Under the pieces are notes generated by a model. The model made no database searches and was not told the origin of the DNA. It saw only the letters and a program-made list of their open reading frames with translations. Shown here in pieces: positions 56,065 through 64,000 of a stretch of DNA of 64,000 bases. Numbering within the stretch: the stretch's first letter is position 1; each line of letters begins with the position of its first letter. Made by a program: the position numbers and the translations under genes. Source of the stretch: Gammaproteobacteria bacterium (GTDB taxonomy: Bacteria; Pseudomonadota; Gammaproteobacteria; Enterobacterales; Alteromonadaceae); the NCBI GenBank assembly GCA_018222405.1, contig JAAFAI010000006.1:144373-208372 (forward strand). The letters are read 5' to 3'.

Positions 56065-57810
56065 GTGGCATTTTCGTTGATATCAACCAAAGACGTACTG
56101 ATATGGCTGGCTCAGTTGCTAAAGCCCTATAAGGTTAAAGTAGTTTGTGCGGTTATCGCACTTACTGTTGCGGCTGCCGCCTGGCTGCTACTCGGTCAGG
56201 GCATTAAGCTGACTGTTGATGAAGGCCTGAGCGCCGGCAACATTAACCGGCTGGATGCTGCCATTGGCTGGGTTATATTATTTGCCGTGGTTGGTTGTCT
56301 GGCAACTTACTTTCGCTTTTATCTGATGACCTGGCTTGGCGAGCGTATCAGTGCCGATATTCGTATTCAGGTTTATCATCATCTGCTCACGCTAACACCG
56401 GGCTTTTTTGCCGAAACCCGCACCGGTGAAGTGATCTCCCGCTTTACCAACGATACCAGTGTGATTCAAACCGTTGTGGGCATGAGTTTATCCATGGCCC
56501 TGCGTTCGTTGGTGGGATTTGTCGGCGCACTTGTATTAATGACCTTTACCAGCCCCATGCTGACATTGTGTGTACTGGTGGCCGTGCCCTTTATTCTGGT
56601 GCCGCTCAAACTCATTGCCCCAAAGGTTCGGCATTATTCGCGTCTGAGTCAGGACCGCATTGCCGATATGGGCTCTCAAATAGATGAAACCCTGCATGAA
56701 ATTATGGTGGTGCAGGCTTTTAATGCAGTGTCCGGCGAACAACAAAAATTCACCCAGAAGGTTAGCTCTGCCCTGCAGGCCGCTGCCACCCGCATTCATT
56801 ACCGCTCGATGTTAATCGGCGTTATTATGCTGGTAAGCATGTTATCGGTTATTGGTATCGGCTGGCTGGGGATCCGGCAGGTCATGAGCGGCGAAATCAG
56901 CGCAGGCCAACTCTCTGCATTCTTATTTTATGCAGTGCTGGCCGGCAGCAGTATTGCCACCATCAGCGAAGTCCTCGGAGATATTCAGCGCGGTGTGGGA
57001 GCCAGTGAACGGCTGTTGGAACTGTTGGCCACAAAAGCTAACAACAATTCTGGCCAGGTAGTGCTGCCAACACTCGATTCGCCACCGCAAATCAGTTTTG
57101 AGCAGGTGAACTTTGGATATACCGACCACGCCACCTTATTCGAAAACTTCTCCTTACAGGTGCAGCCAGGCGAGTGCGTGGCGCTGGTAGGGCCAAGCGG
57201 CGCGGGTAAATCGTCTCTATTTCAATTACTCCAGCACTTCTATCCTATTCAGGGCGGCGCCATCAAACTCAATGATTGCCCGGTCACCGAGCTCACCCTC
57301 GACAGCCTGCGTCAACAAATTGCTCTGGTGCCTCAGGAACCAGTTATTTTTGCCAGTACCGTAATTGAAAACATTCGCTATGGCCGGCCCACCGCCAGCG
57401 AAGCCGAAGTTATTGAAGCGGCAAAACAAGCCTTTGCCGATGACTTTATTAATGAGCTGAGCAACGGTTACCACACTCAACTGGGTGAACGCGGCGTAAA
57501 ACTCTCCGGTGGTCAGCGCCAGCGTATTGCAATTGCCCGGGCATTTCTCGCCGACCGCCCGGTGCTGCTGCTTGATGAGGCCACCAGCGCGCTCGACGCG
57601 GTAAGTGAGCATAAAGTCCAGCAGGCACTTAAATACCTTATTAAAGGGCGCACCACACTGGTGATCGCTCACCGTCTGGCCACAGTACAAATGTGCGATC
57701 GCATCGTTGTAATGGATAACGGTACGGTCAGAGGCTCGGGAAAACACGAGGAATTAATCAAAAGCGACACCCTGTATAAGGAGTACGCCGAGTTGCAACT
57801 CATTCCCTAG
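56065..57810 (+). CDS. ABC exporter, MsbA/ABCB-type half transporter
   Basis: A 581-residue fused permease-ATPase with a functional-looking ATPase. Six membrane helices span about residues 25-320. The NBD has Walker A GPSGAGKSS, Q-loop LVPQEPVIF, signature LSGGQRQRIAIARAF, Walker B VLLLDEATSALD and H-loop VIAHRLATV. It likely works as a homodimer exporting lipid or drug. The start shown is GTG with no clear ribosome-binding site, so the exact N-terminus is uncertain. It contrasts with the degenerate ABC protein at 4.5-6.1 kb. Confidence 0.9.
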   Translation: MAFSLISTKDVLIWLAQLLKPYKVKVVCAVIALTVAAAAWLLLGQGIKLTVDEGLSAGNINRLDAAIGWVILFAVVGCLATYFRFYLMTWLGERISADIRIQVYHHLLTLTPGFFAETRTGEVISRFTNDTSVIQTVVGMSLSMALRSLVGFVGALVLMTFTSPMLTLCVLVAVPFILVPLKLIAPKVRHYSRLSQDRIADMGSQIDETLHEIMVVQAFNAVSGEQQKFTQKVSSALQAAATRIHYRSMLIGVIMLVSMLSVIGIGWLGIRQVMSGEISAGQLSAFLFYAVLAGSSIATISEVLGDIQRGVGASERLLELLATKANNNSGQVVLPTLDSPPQISFEQVNFGYTDHATLFENFSLQVQPGECVALVGPSGAGKSSLFQLLQHFYPIQGGAIKLNDCPVTELTLDSLRQQIALVPQEPVIFASTVIENIRYGRPTASEAEVIEAAKQAFADDFINELSNGYHTQLGERGVKLSGGQRQRIAIARAFLADRPVLLLDEATSALDAVSEHKVQQALKYLIKGRTTLVIAHRLATVQMCDRIVVMDNGTVRGSGKHEELIKSDTLYKEYAELQLIP

Positions 57811-57920
57811 CCCGCCAACACACCTTTGGCGATAATACGAATTATTAACAATAAAACAATAATGCTCCCTCTTTGTGTTAACTACGTAGCAGTTGATGAT
57901 GGAGGTATTCAGGAAGCGAC

Positions 57921-58979
57921 ATGATAAAAAATTTGAAAAGAATGCTTTGTATAGGTGCCCTGGCACACCTGGTGTTAATCACAGCGCCAGCCTCAGCTCA
58001 GAGCTGGGGTGGCAGGGGCAACAGTGCCAAGCTGGTAGTCCTCAATAAAATTGAGTTTATGCACGAACAGAAAAACGTTGAGGCTGTGGGTACCGCCGAA
58101 GCGGTTAAGTCTGTCACCCTCTACCCCGCGGTGGCTGATGAGGTGACCGCGGTAAATTTCGTGCCGGGACAAAAAGTCAATAAAGGCGATATTCTGCTGA
58201 CCCTGGACGATCGCCGTCAGGTAGTTGCGGTGCGCCGTGCTGAATTACAGCTTGAGGATACTGAGCGTGCGCTCAAGCGCCTGGTCGACAGCCGCGACCG
58301 GGGCGCAGTGGCAGAAAGTGAAATCGATATCGCCCGCACCGCCCGCGACCTGGCAAAAGTGTCCCTTGACGAAGCCAAAGCCGATTTGGAAGACCGCCAC
58401 ATCGAGGCGCCTTTTTCTGGCTATGTGGGCTTAACTGACGTGGAAGTGGGCGACCGGGTAACGACTACAACGGTAATTACTACCCTTGATGACCGCACCA
58501 GTTTATACGTGAATTTCCGTGCCCCGGAGTCTGCTGTATCGCTGTTGATGTCGGAGACCTCTGTGACCCTTCAGCCCTGGGCCTCACGGGATGTGTCGCT
58601 AACCGCCGATATCGCCCAGTTGGACTCGCGTATTAATAATACCGATCGCACCATGGCGGCCCGTGCTCTACTGCCCAACGAGCGTGATATCTACCGCCCG
58701 GGCATGAGCTTCCGGGTTAAGCTCAATCTGCAGGGTGAGCGTTACGCCGCTATTCCTGAAGCCGCCTTATTGTGGGGCGCCACCGGCGCGTATATTTACA
58801 CCGCGGTGGATAACAAAGCCAAACGTGTAGATGTGAGTGTGCATCAGCGTTTGCGCGGAACCATTCTGGTAAGCGGCGACTTAACCGACGGCGATCTGCT
58901 GGTTGCAGAAGGTATTCAGTCGCTGCGTGAAGGCCAGTCTATTACTACCTCATTGGCGCGGAGAGACAGCAATGAGTAA
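57921..58979 (+). CDS. RND efflux periplasmic adaptor
   Basis: A 352-residue membrane fusion protein. A signal peptide (LCIGALAHLVLITAPASAQS) precedes the lipoyl domain (ADEVTAVNFVPGQKVNKGDI), an alpha hairpin with VAESEIDIARTARDLAKV, and a beta-barrel and membrane-proximal domain (ERYAAIPEAALLWGATGAYI). AGGAAG lies just before the ATG. It overlaps the RND pump gene by 8 nt. Together they form an RND pump that borrows an outer membrane channel from elsewhere. Confidence 0.92.
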   Translation: MIKNLKRMLCIGALAHLVLITAPASAQSWGGRGNSAKLVVLNKIEFMHEQKNVEAVGTAEAVKSVTLYPAVADEVTAVNFVPGQKVNKGDILLTLDDRRQVVAVRRAELQLEDTERALKRLVDSRDRGAVAESEIDIARTARDLAKVSLDEAKADLEDRHIEAPFSGYVGLTDVEVGDRVTTTTVITTLDDRTSLYVNFRAPESAVSLLMSETSVTLQPWASRDVSLTADIAQLDSRINNTDRTMAARALLPNERDIYRPGMSFRVKLNLQGERYAAIPEAALLWGATGAYIYTAVDNKAKRVDVSVHQRLRGTILVSGDLTDGDLLVAEGIQSLREGQSITTSLARRDSNE

Positions 58980-61900
58980 CCTTGCTGACAATCATAACGA
59001 CCTGCCGTCGTTATCGATTCGCCGTCCGGTACTTATCATTGTTTTAAACCTGCTGATTGCGATTGCAGGCTATGCCGCCTTAAACGGACTCGAAGTACGT
59101 GAACTGCCCGATGTGGATACGCCAACCATTACGGTCAGTGCGCAGTATCCGAATGCGTCACCAGAAACCGTGGATGCAGAAGTCACCGCCCACCTTGAAG
59201 GTGCGGTAGCCCGGGTTAGCGGTGTGAAAAATATATACGCGCAAAGTGAGGAAAACTCTGCCCGGGTGCGGGTGGAATTTCGACCCGGCATCAACCTTGA
59301 CGATGCCGCCAACGAAACCCGTGAATCGGTCAGCCGCGTACAACGGCAATTACCCGATGAAGTGGAACAGGTTTCTATTATCAAGGCAGACAACGATGCT
59401 CAGGCCGTTGTTAGTCTGGCCATTTCCAGTGAAACACTCGATGCCGAAACCCTTACCGAACGGGTAGATACCGATTTAGCGCCGTTATTTTTAAGTATTC
59501 CCGGCGTGGCCGATGTCACCCTCAACGGCGACCGCGAACGAGTGTTACGGGTTTCTGTGGATCCGTTGCGCCTAACCAGTTTTGGGTTGTCGATGACAGA
59601 CGTAGCTAATGTGCTGCGCACTGCCCCGTTTGACGTACCGGCTGGCAGTATTCAGTCAAGCGATCAGATGCTCATTGTACGGGCCGATGCTACCTCGCTT
59701 ACCGCCGAAGACATTAAAGACATTGTGATCACCGGCGATACCCGCATTGGTGATGTGGCCAGTGTGTATTTCGGCCCGGCCGACTCCACCAGCGCAGTGC
59801 GCCTCGACGGCAAACCGGTTATTGGCATTGGCGTTATCCGTCAGGCCAGCTCAAACACTATTGAGATTTCTGATGAAATTCTGGCCATGGTCGACACCTT
59901 CGATGAGCGTTTTCCTGAAATGCAAATTCAGGTTACCTCCGACGATGCAGAATTTATTCGCGACTCCGTTGAGGAAGTCGCCTTTTCTCTGGGCTTAACC
60001 ATTATTCTGGTGGTCTTCACTCTGTTGTTTTTCATCGGTTCATGGCGAGCAACCATTGTGCCGGCGTTATCCATTCCGGTATCTCTGATGGGTGCCCTGG
60101 CAATCATCTGGCTGCTGGGCTTTTCTATTAATATCTTAACCCTGCTGGCACTGGTACTGGCCACCGGCATGATTGTAGATGATGCTATCGTGGTATCAGA
60201 AAACATTCAGCGTCGCCGTGCCTTGGGTTTAGGTGCCAGAGCAGCAGCCGTAATTGGTACACGGGAAGTATTTTTCGCGGTTATCGCGACTACGGCGGTG
60301 CTAGCGTCGGTATTTATTCCTATTGCTTTTCTGCCTTCAACGGCCGGGCGATTATTCCGTGAGTTTGGCGGTGTGTTGGCCGGCTCAGTGATCATTTCCT
60401 CTTTTGTGGCTTTGTCACTGGTACCCGCGCTTACCGCCCGACTGCCGGTGAAATCACAAAAAGCCAATAAACGTAGCTTGTTTGATTCCACGCTGGGCCG
60501 ACTCGGCCACTACTGCCTGCAATTTTACAAAACTACATTGGTATGGTCTTTAAAATACGCCTGGCTAGTGCTGGTACTGTGTTTAGTGGCTGCTGGTGGC
60601 GCTTATTTCACGTCACAGAGCATTGAAAACGAGTTACTGCCCAGCGAAGACCGTGGCACCATTCGGATATTTGCCCGCGGACCAGACGGTGTAGGACGCA
60701 ACTTTATGGACCGCCAGGCCATGAGTATGGAAAGCCTGTTGATGCCGTATGTGGAAAGCGAGGAAATCGCTTCTATTTACACCGTGGTAGGCAGTTGGGA
60801 TCCGAACATCGTATTTATTACCGCCGATTTAAAGCACTGGGATGAACGTGACAAATCAGTCCAGGAAATCATTGGTGAAATACGCCCTAAACTGCAATCA
60901 GTGCCAGGCGCACCGGGTAATGCCTTTGGTGGCAACAGCCTTAACCTGCGTGGTCAGAGTGGCGGCCTTGAGCTGGCGCTCACCGGTGACACCTACGAGC
61001 GTATTTATGATGCTGCCCTGATATATGCTGCCGCCATTGAAAAGCAGATGCCAGAGCTGGGAGCCCCCCGCATCAGCTATAAACCCACCCAGCCACAACT
61101 GCGGGTTAACATCGACCGCCGCCGGGCAGATGAGTTAGGTGTACCACTCAGTGATATTTCTTCAACTCTGCGGGCCGCTATCGGTGGTAATGACATCATT
61201 GATTTGAATATTGGCGACCAGGCTATCCCTATTATTCTGCAAACCAATGACAGAAACACCAGCGATCCATCTGACCTGACCAACCTGTATGTGAAGTCGG
61301 ATAACGGCAGTCTTATACCCTTATCCAGCGTCGCCTATATTACTGAGGAAGGTGTGGCAGCGGAGCTAGAGCGTCAGGCCCAACGCCGAGCAATCAAACT
61401 CGACATGAGCATGCCGGAAGATATCACCATCAATGATGCCGTGACGAAGCTAAGAAACATAGGTGATGACGTATTACCGGAGGGCATTGGTACAATTTTC
61501 CTTGGCGAGGCACAGGCCTATGAGGAAACCTCACAACAAGTCGCCATGACTTATATCCTGGCGTTTGTCATTGTGTTTCTGGTACTGGCCGCACAGTTCG
61601 AGAGTGTTAACAGCGCCGTGGTTGTTATGCTGACCGTGCCTTTTGGTATCGCTGCTGCAATTTATGCCCTTTACCTCACGAATACTTCAATCAATGTGTA
61701 CTCGCAGATTGGTCTGGTGATGCTGATTGGCCTGCTGGCCAAGAATGCCATCCTGCTGGTTGAATTTGCCGACCAGTTGCGTGACCGTGGCTACGATGTA
61801 TACGAAGCGATTGTCGAAGCCGGTAAAGTGCGTTTGCGCCCGATTATGATGACGCTGGTTTCCACTATTTTAGGTGGCCTGCCGCTCATCCTATCCAGCG

Positions 61901-62079
61901 GTGCCGGCGCGGAAGCCCGTAACGCCATTGGTTGGGTTGTCTTCGGTGGACTTGGTATCGCGGTAATCTTTACCCTTTACCTAACGCCGGTTATCTATCT
62001 TGGCCTAGCGCGTTTTACCAAACCAAGAGCCGATGAAACAAGACAGCTAGAGGATGAACTCGCCGCTGCCGAGATATAA
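58972..62079 (+). CDS. RND multidrug efflux transporter (HAE1 type)
   Basis: A 1,035-residue inner membrane pump. The 12-helix layout with two large periplasmic loops is clear. The proton-relay Asp pair is in GMIVDDAIVVSENI (TM4), and the second-half signatures are AQFESVNSAVVVMLTVPFG and IGLLAKNAILLVEFAD. The ATG at 58972 overlaps the adaptor stop and has GGAGAG in front; an upstream extension into the adaptor gene is rejected. Drug range cannot be read from sequence. Confidence 0.95.
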   Translation: MSNLADNHNDLPSLSIRRPVLIIVLNLLIAIAGYAALNGLEVRELPDVDTPTITVSAQYPNASPETVDAEVTAHLEGAVARVSGVKNIYAQSEENSARVRVEFRPGINLDDAANETRESVSRVQRQLPDEVEQVSIIKADNDAQAVVSLAISSETLDAETLTERVDTDLAPLFLSIPGVADVTLNGDRERVLRVSVDPLRLTSFGLSMTDVANVLRTAPFDVPAGSIQSSDQMLIVRADATSLTAEDIKDIVITGDTRIGDVASVYFGPADSTSAVRLDGKPVIGIGVIRQASSNTIEISDEILAMVDTFDERFPEMQIQVTSDDAEFIRDSVEEVAFSLGLTIILVVFTLLFFIGSWRATIVPALSIPVSLMGALAIIWLLGFSINILTLLALVLATGMIVDDAIVVSENIQRRRALGLGARAAAVIGTREVFFAVIATTAVLASVFIPIAFLPSTAGRLFREFGGVLAGSVIISSFVALSLVPALTARLPVKSQKANKRSLFDSTLGRLGHYCLQFYKTTLVWSLKYAWLVLVLCLVAAGGAYFTSQSIENELLPSEDRGTIRIFARGPDGVGRNFMDRQAMSMESLLMPYVESEEIASIYTVVGSWDPNIVFITADLKHWDERDKSVQEIIGEIRPKLQSVPGAPGNAFGGNSLNLRGQSGGLELALTGDTYERIYDAALIYAAAIEKQMPELGAPRISYKPTQPQLRVNIDRRRADELGVPLSDISSTLRAAIGGNDIIDLNIGDQAIPIILQTNDRNTSDPSDLTNLYVKSDNGSLIPLSSVAYITEEGVAAELERQAQRRAIKLDMSMPEDITINDAVTKLRNIGDDVLPEGIGTIFLGEAQAYEETSQQVAMTYILAFVIVFLVLAAQFESVNSAVVVMLTVPFGIAAAIYALYLTNTSINVYSQIGLVMLIGLLAKNAILLVEFADQLRDRGYDVYEAIVEAGKVRLRPIMMTLVSTILGGLPLILSSGAGAEARNAIGWVVFGGLGIAVIFTLYLTPVIYLGLARFTKPRADETRQLEDELAAAEI

Positions 62080-62101
62080 AGCCGTTTTTTAACGATTAAT
62101 C

Positions 62102-62126
62102 AGCCCGCTTAATGCGGGCTGTTTTT
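62102..62126 (+). terminator. Terminator of the RND operon
   Basis: AGCCCGC-TTAAT-GCGGGCT followed by G and five T, about 22 nt after the pump's stop codon. Confidence 0.9.
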
Positions 62127-62255
62127 ATTGAAGCGGTAAGATTTGAGCTTACTGCCCACGACAGCTTTGAGCGAATAGCAGACGTAAGCAGTGGTGAAAG
62201 GGCTAAGGCTATAGCTAAGTTCAAGTCCTTCTTATCCAACGGTCTTATTTCTTAA
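62112..62255 (+). CDS. Possible 47-codon frame or gene remnant
   Basis: An open frame ending TAA reads like coding sequence in its second half (SFERIADVSSGERAKAIAKF). It begins inside the RND terminator hairpin and has no ribosome-binding site. It could be the 3' scrap of a gene cut off when the neighbouring defence locus rearranged. I do not recognise it. The rest of 62256-62294 is featureless. Confidence 0.25.
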   Translation: MRAVFIEAVRFELTAHDSFERIADVSSGERAKAIAKFKSFLSNGLIS

Positions 62256-62294
62256 TGAGCTAGTACAGCCTATCCATTGTTCAGTATCTAAAGT

Positions 62295-63170
62295 TTAATG
62301 TGGTACATCAAATATCATTAAAGAAAGTGTCATCTCCCTATTCACGTCATCTCTATGCGCGAAAATGTATCGAAAATGAGTATCCGACTTCTGATCAATA
62401 AACCGCTTACAATTTGGATGCCTCAGTGTCACTTCTTTCGCCGACTCAATGACTTTGCTTAAATCCTTGTTTCGATTAAAAACAAGGACAGCCACCTTGG
62501 TATCACGCCAAGCGCTGTAACCGAGCAGTTGGTCTATCGTGTCGTTTAATAGTTTAGGCCCACCCCAAAATTTACACTCGCCAATAAAAATATTCTTACC
62601 ACCAGACCTTATTAGGATGTCGGTTTTCCCTTCATAGTTAAAAGTTTCGCCGCTTGCTTCGCCTTCGTAGTGTCCATTGAGTTGTACTAGAAAGTGCGTG
62701 CGCAAAGCTTCTTCATCCATACGTTTGAACGCCGATGGGCTTCTTTCCATCACGAGTGCCATGTTATGAATCACATTTAAAACATGCTCATAGTCTTCCA
62801 TCATTAGCTCTGGTTCAGGTGTGTACGGCGCTTTACTTGCTGTGGGAGCTGTAGGACGAAGCTTACGCCTGACATTCGGTGCGGAGTATGTCTGAGGTAT
62901 ATCTAAAGTTTGCTTTAATTGATAACCAAGTGATGAAACTAAATTTTGGTTCGCAAGTAGCTTCTCGCGACGTGAATTGATTACATCTCGTGCAGTTTGT
63001 TCAATGTAACTATTGAAACGTGTTGCAGTGCCACGCAAATTCTGAAGATTGGATTCAATATCTTCCAGTGTCTTTTCGATTTTTCCTTTAACTTCCACTG
63101 TAGTTTGATTAACACCCGTAAATCTCAAAATCAACGCACTCTGTGCGATATCAGCTCGCGGTGGGTTCAT
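62295..63170 (-). CDS. PD-(D/E)XK nuclease-like protein, N-terminus probably lost
   Basis: A 291-residue protein as open from the first ATG. The C-terminal half has a restriction-endonuclease core: NYEGKTDILIRSGGKNIF with Asp, then IGECKFWGG with the E-x-K pair, preceded by LRTHFLVQLNGHYEG. The N-terminal half is a charged coiled coil (about residues 25-110). The frame stays open 24 codons upstream of the ATG with protein-like sequence (VPFEGDREVFNVRPTTYS) but contains no start codon and begins right at the end of the CD-NTase fragment. The natural N-terminus was therefore probably deleted. No ribosome-binding site precedes the ATG. I cannot name the family; the nuclease fold is inferred. Confidence 0.6.
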   Translation of the reverse strand: MNPPRADIAQSALILRFTGVNQTTVEVKGKIEKTLEDIESNLQNLRGTATRFNSYIEQTARDVINSRREKLLANQNLVSSLGYQLKQTLDIPQTYSAPNVRRKLRPTAPTASKAPYTPEPELMMEDYEHVLNVIHNMALVMERSPSAFKRMDEEALRTHFLVQLNGHYEGEASGETFNYEGKTDILIRSGGKNIFIGECKFWGGPKLLNDTIDQLLGYSAWRDTKVAVLVFNRNKDLSKVIESAKEVTLRHPNCKRFIDQKSDTHFRYIFAHRDDVNREMTLSLMIFDVPH

Positions 63171-63223
63171 CGAGTACGTCGTAGGTCGAACATTGAAGAC
63201 TTCGCGGTCGCCCTCAAAAGGTA

Positions 63224-63826
63224 CTATTGATACGCTAATGTATCAATCAGGAGTCCGCCTACAGGCACGTTCCATTTCTTTTTCCAGGCCCGCATCATTC
63301 TGCAAAGCGGGATGAGATTGTTGTTGCAAAGAGTATTCCTGTTTTTTATGGCTTGTATTTCTGGTTTTGGGTTTGTCGTTTTCCAGGAACCGCTATTGTT
63401 CGAATCAGGGAAAGTGTAACTGCCACCTTGATTATTAAACACAGGAACTACTTCAAAGGTTACTCCATCCTGAAAACTCACCACTACAACTTGTCCGTCA
63501 CCACCTATGCTGGATGTTGAGTAGGTTTTTTTCATTGACGACCGAACAGCTTGTAGCAGTGCAGATTGCCCATTACTGCTGTAAGCGTCGTACTGATAAT
63601 ACAATGCCGACGGTAATTCGAATACCATGTCTAAGTCACTGAATCCTCGGATAGCGGTATTTCTGCCATAAGAACCGACATACAGGCTATGAGATGTGTT
63701 CGAGGTCGTATTCCAAAAATCGGTATTTAGACGTCGAGTAATCGCTTTATATCGATTTGATATGGAACTTCCCTTCTGAGTAGTCAAATTTGAACAGAAC
63801 GTACTAAACCAGTCCGCTAACCCCAT
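63224..63826 (-). pseudogene. CD-NTase (SMODS, CBASS-type cyclase), C-terminally truncated
   Basis: A 200-residue remnant of a CBASS nucleotidyltransferase. The catalytic core is intact: GSYGRNTAIRGFSDLDMVFE (G-S helix and D-x-D), a third acidic position in VTFEVVPVF, and SYTFPDSNNSGSWKTTNPKP. It ends abruptly at VPVGGLLIDTLAYQ; complete relatives continue for about 100 residues with the rest of the helical domain. The TAG arises at the junction with the nuclease gene, whose frame is shifted relative to this one. A modest ribosome-binding site (AAAGGG) precedes the ATG. It is most likely inactive. Local composition is more A+T-rich than the flanking RND genes. Confidence 0.75.
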
Positions 63827-63854
63827 GGTTTCCCTTTAAATAGCTAACACTAAA

Positions 63855-63956
63855 CTAAGGGGCATAAACACGCAGGCTATACTGCGAAGCAGCCTGCGTG
63901 TTTGTGTCCCAGCAAGCCGCTCTAGCGGATTGCGCCTTAAGTGCCTTGATACTCAT
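63855..63956 (-). CDS. 33-codon leader-like ORF with very strong Shine-Dalgarno
   Basis: An ATG preceded by GGGAGGAGG at ideal spacing opens a 33-codon frame (MSIKALKAQSARAACWDTNT, ending YSLRVYAP) that stops 29 nt before the CD-NTase ATG. A 13-bp perfect stem (63866-63878 with 63891-63903) lies inside its 3' half. I do not recognise the peptide. It could be a leader peptide, a small defence-locus gene or a repeat-associated frame. The base of the window beyond it may hold the promoter; ATAAAC/GTTTAT is a short palindrome there. Confidence 0.4.
   Translation of the reverse strand: MSIKALKAQSARAACWDTNTQAASQYSLRVYAP
63866..63903. terminator. 13-bp perfect hairpin upstream of the CD-NTase fragment
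   Basis: AAACACGCAGGCT and AGCCTGCGTGTTT pair around a 12-nt loop. Short A and T runs on each side make it a possible bidirectional terminator or attenuator between the small ORF and the CD-NTase gene. Confidence 0.5.
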
Positions 63957-64000
63957 TGAGCCTCCTCCCTATCAGCATAAACAGAGTTTATCCTAATAGG

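Noticed and set aside
1..64000. CRISPR arrays, rRNA operon, prophage, or replication origin
   Set aside because: No regularly spaced repeats, rRNA sequence, phage structural genes or DnaA-box cluster were seen on either strand.

Overview
The window reads as chromosomal DNA of a marine-type gammaproteobacterium of the order Alteromonadales, probably Alteromonadaceae. This is inferred from the Tol-Pal, ruvCAB, GlrKR, TyrR-box/pheL and rpsP-rimM-trmD-rplS gene orders and from the style of the protein sequences. No species call is possible by eye. Most of the window is core genome. Accessory or decaying pieces sit at a few defined points.

Layout. 1-2.0 kb: the 3' end of a tricorn-type protease. 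2.0-7.2 kb: an ABC/HlyD/TolC export operon divergent from a NhaR-like LysR regulator; the ABC protein has lost every ATPase motif. 7.4-10.6 kb: DUF1456, a small membrane protein, a VOC protein and a secreted GH43 glycosidase. 10.8-13.0 kb: tRNA-Ser(GGA), nadA and tRNA-Lys(TTT), with fragments of both tRNAs duplicated around the intact genes. 13.2-18.3 kb: the complete ybgC-tolQRAB-pal-cpoB envelope operon. 18.5-19.2 kb: a strong orphan promoter-terminator unit (candidate sRNA) and a DUF2892 gene split by a MITE. 19.3-23.8 kb: aspS-nudB-ruvC-ruvA-ruvB. 24-30.2 kb: a DUF72 protein, an uncharacterised anchored protein, the glrK-qseG-glrR two-component operon and an EF-hand protein.

30.5-38.1 kb is a signalling block: a porin-like protein with a small phosphate-binding-like protein, a CHASE8-type GGDEF-EAL protein, a TerB-like protein, an HsbR/HsbA partner-switch pair, a YciH/SUI1 factor and a double-receiver protein. 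38.1-44.3 kb is aromatic amino acid synthesis: pheA with its promoter, pheL leader peptide and attenuator, then a chemoreceptor pseudogene, then aroF-tyrA behind a perfect TyrR box. 44.5-49.6 kb is a tightly overlapping operon of one ABC ATPase, three successive membrane-fusion proteins and one MacB-like permease. 49.6-50.2 kb is a repeat and fold-back region. 50.2-53.8 kb holds an RDD pseudogene, a serine hydrolase, a Bax-like glucosaminidase and an acetyltransferase. 53.8-55.9 kb is rpsP-rimM-trmD-rplS. 56-62.1 kb holds an ABC exporter and an RND efflux pair. The last 1.8 kb is visibly more A+T-rich and carries the remains of a CBASS-like antiphage locus: a C-terminally cut CD-NTase abutting an N-terminally cut PD-(D/E)XK nuclease.

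The most notable points are the pseudo-ATPase exporter operon, the triple-adaptor ABC operon, the orphan sRNA unit, the MITE-split DUF2892 gene, two genes each broken by one in-frame TAA, and the collapsed CD-NTase/nuclease locus at the right edge.
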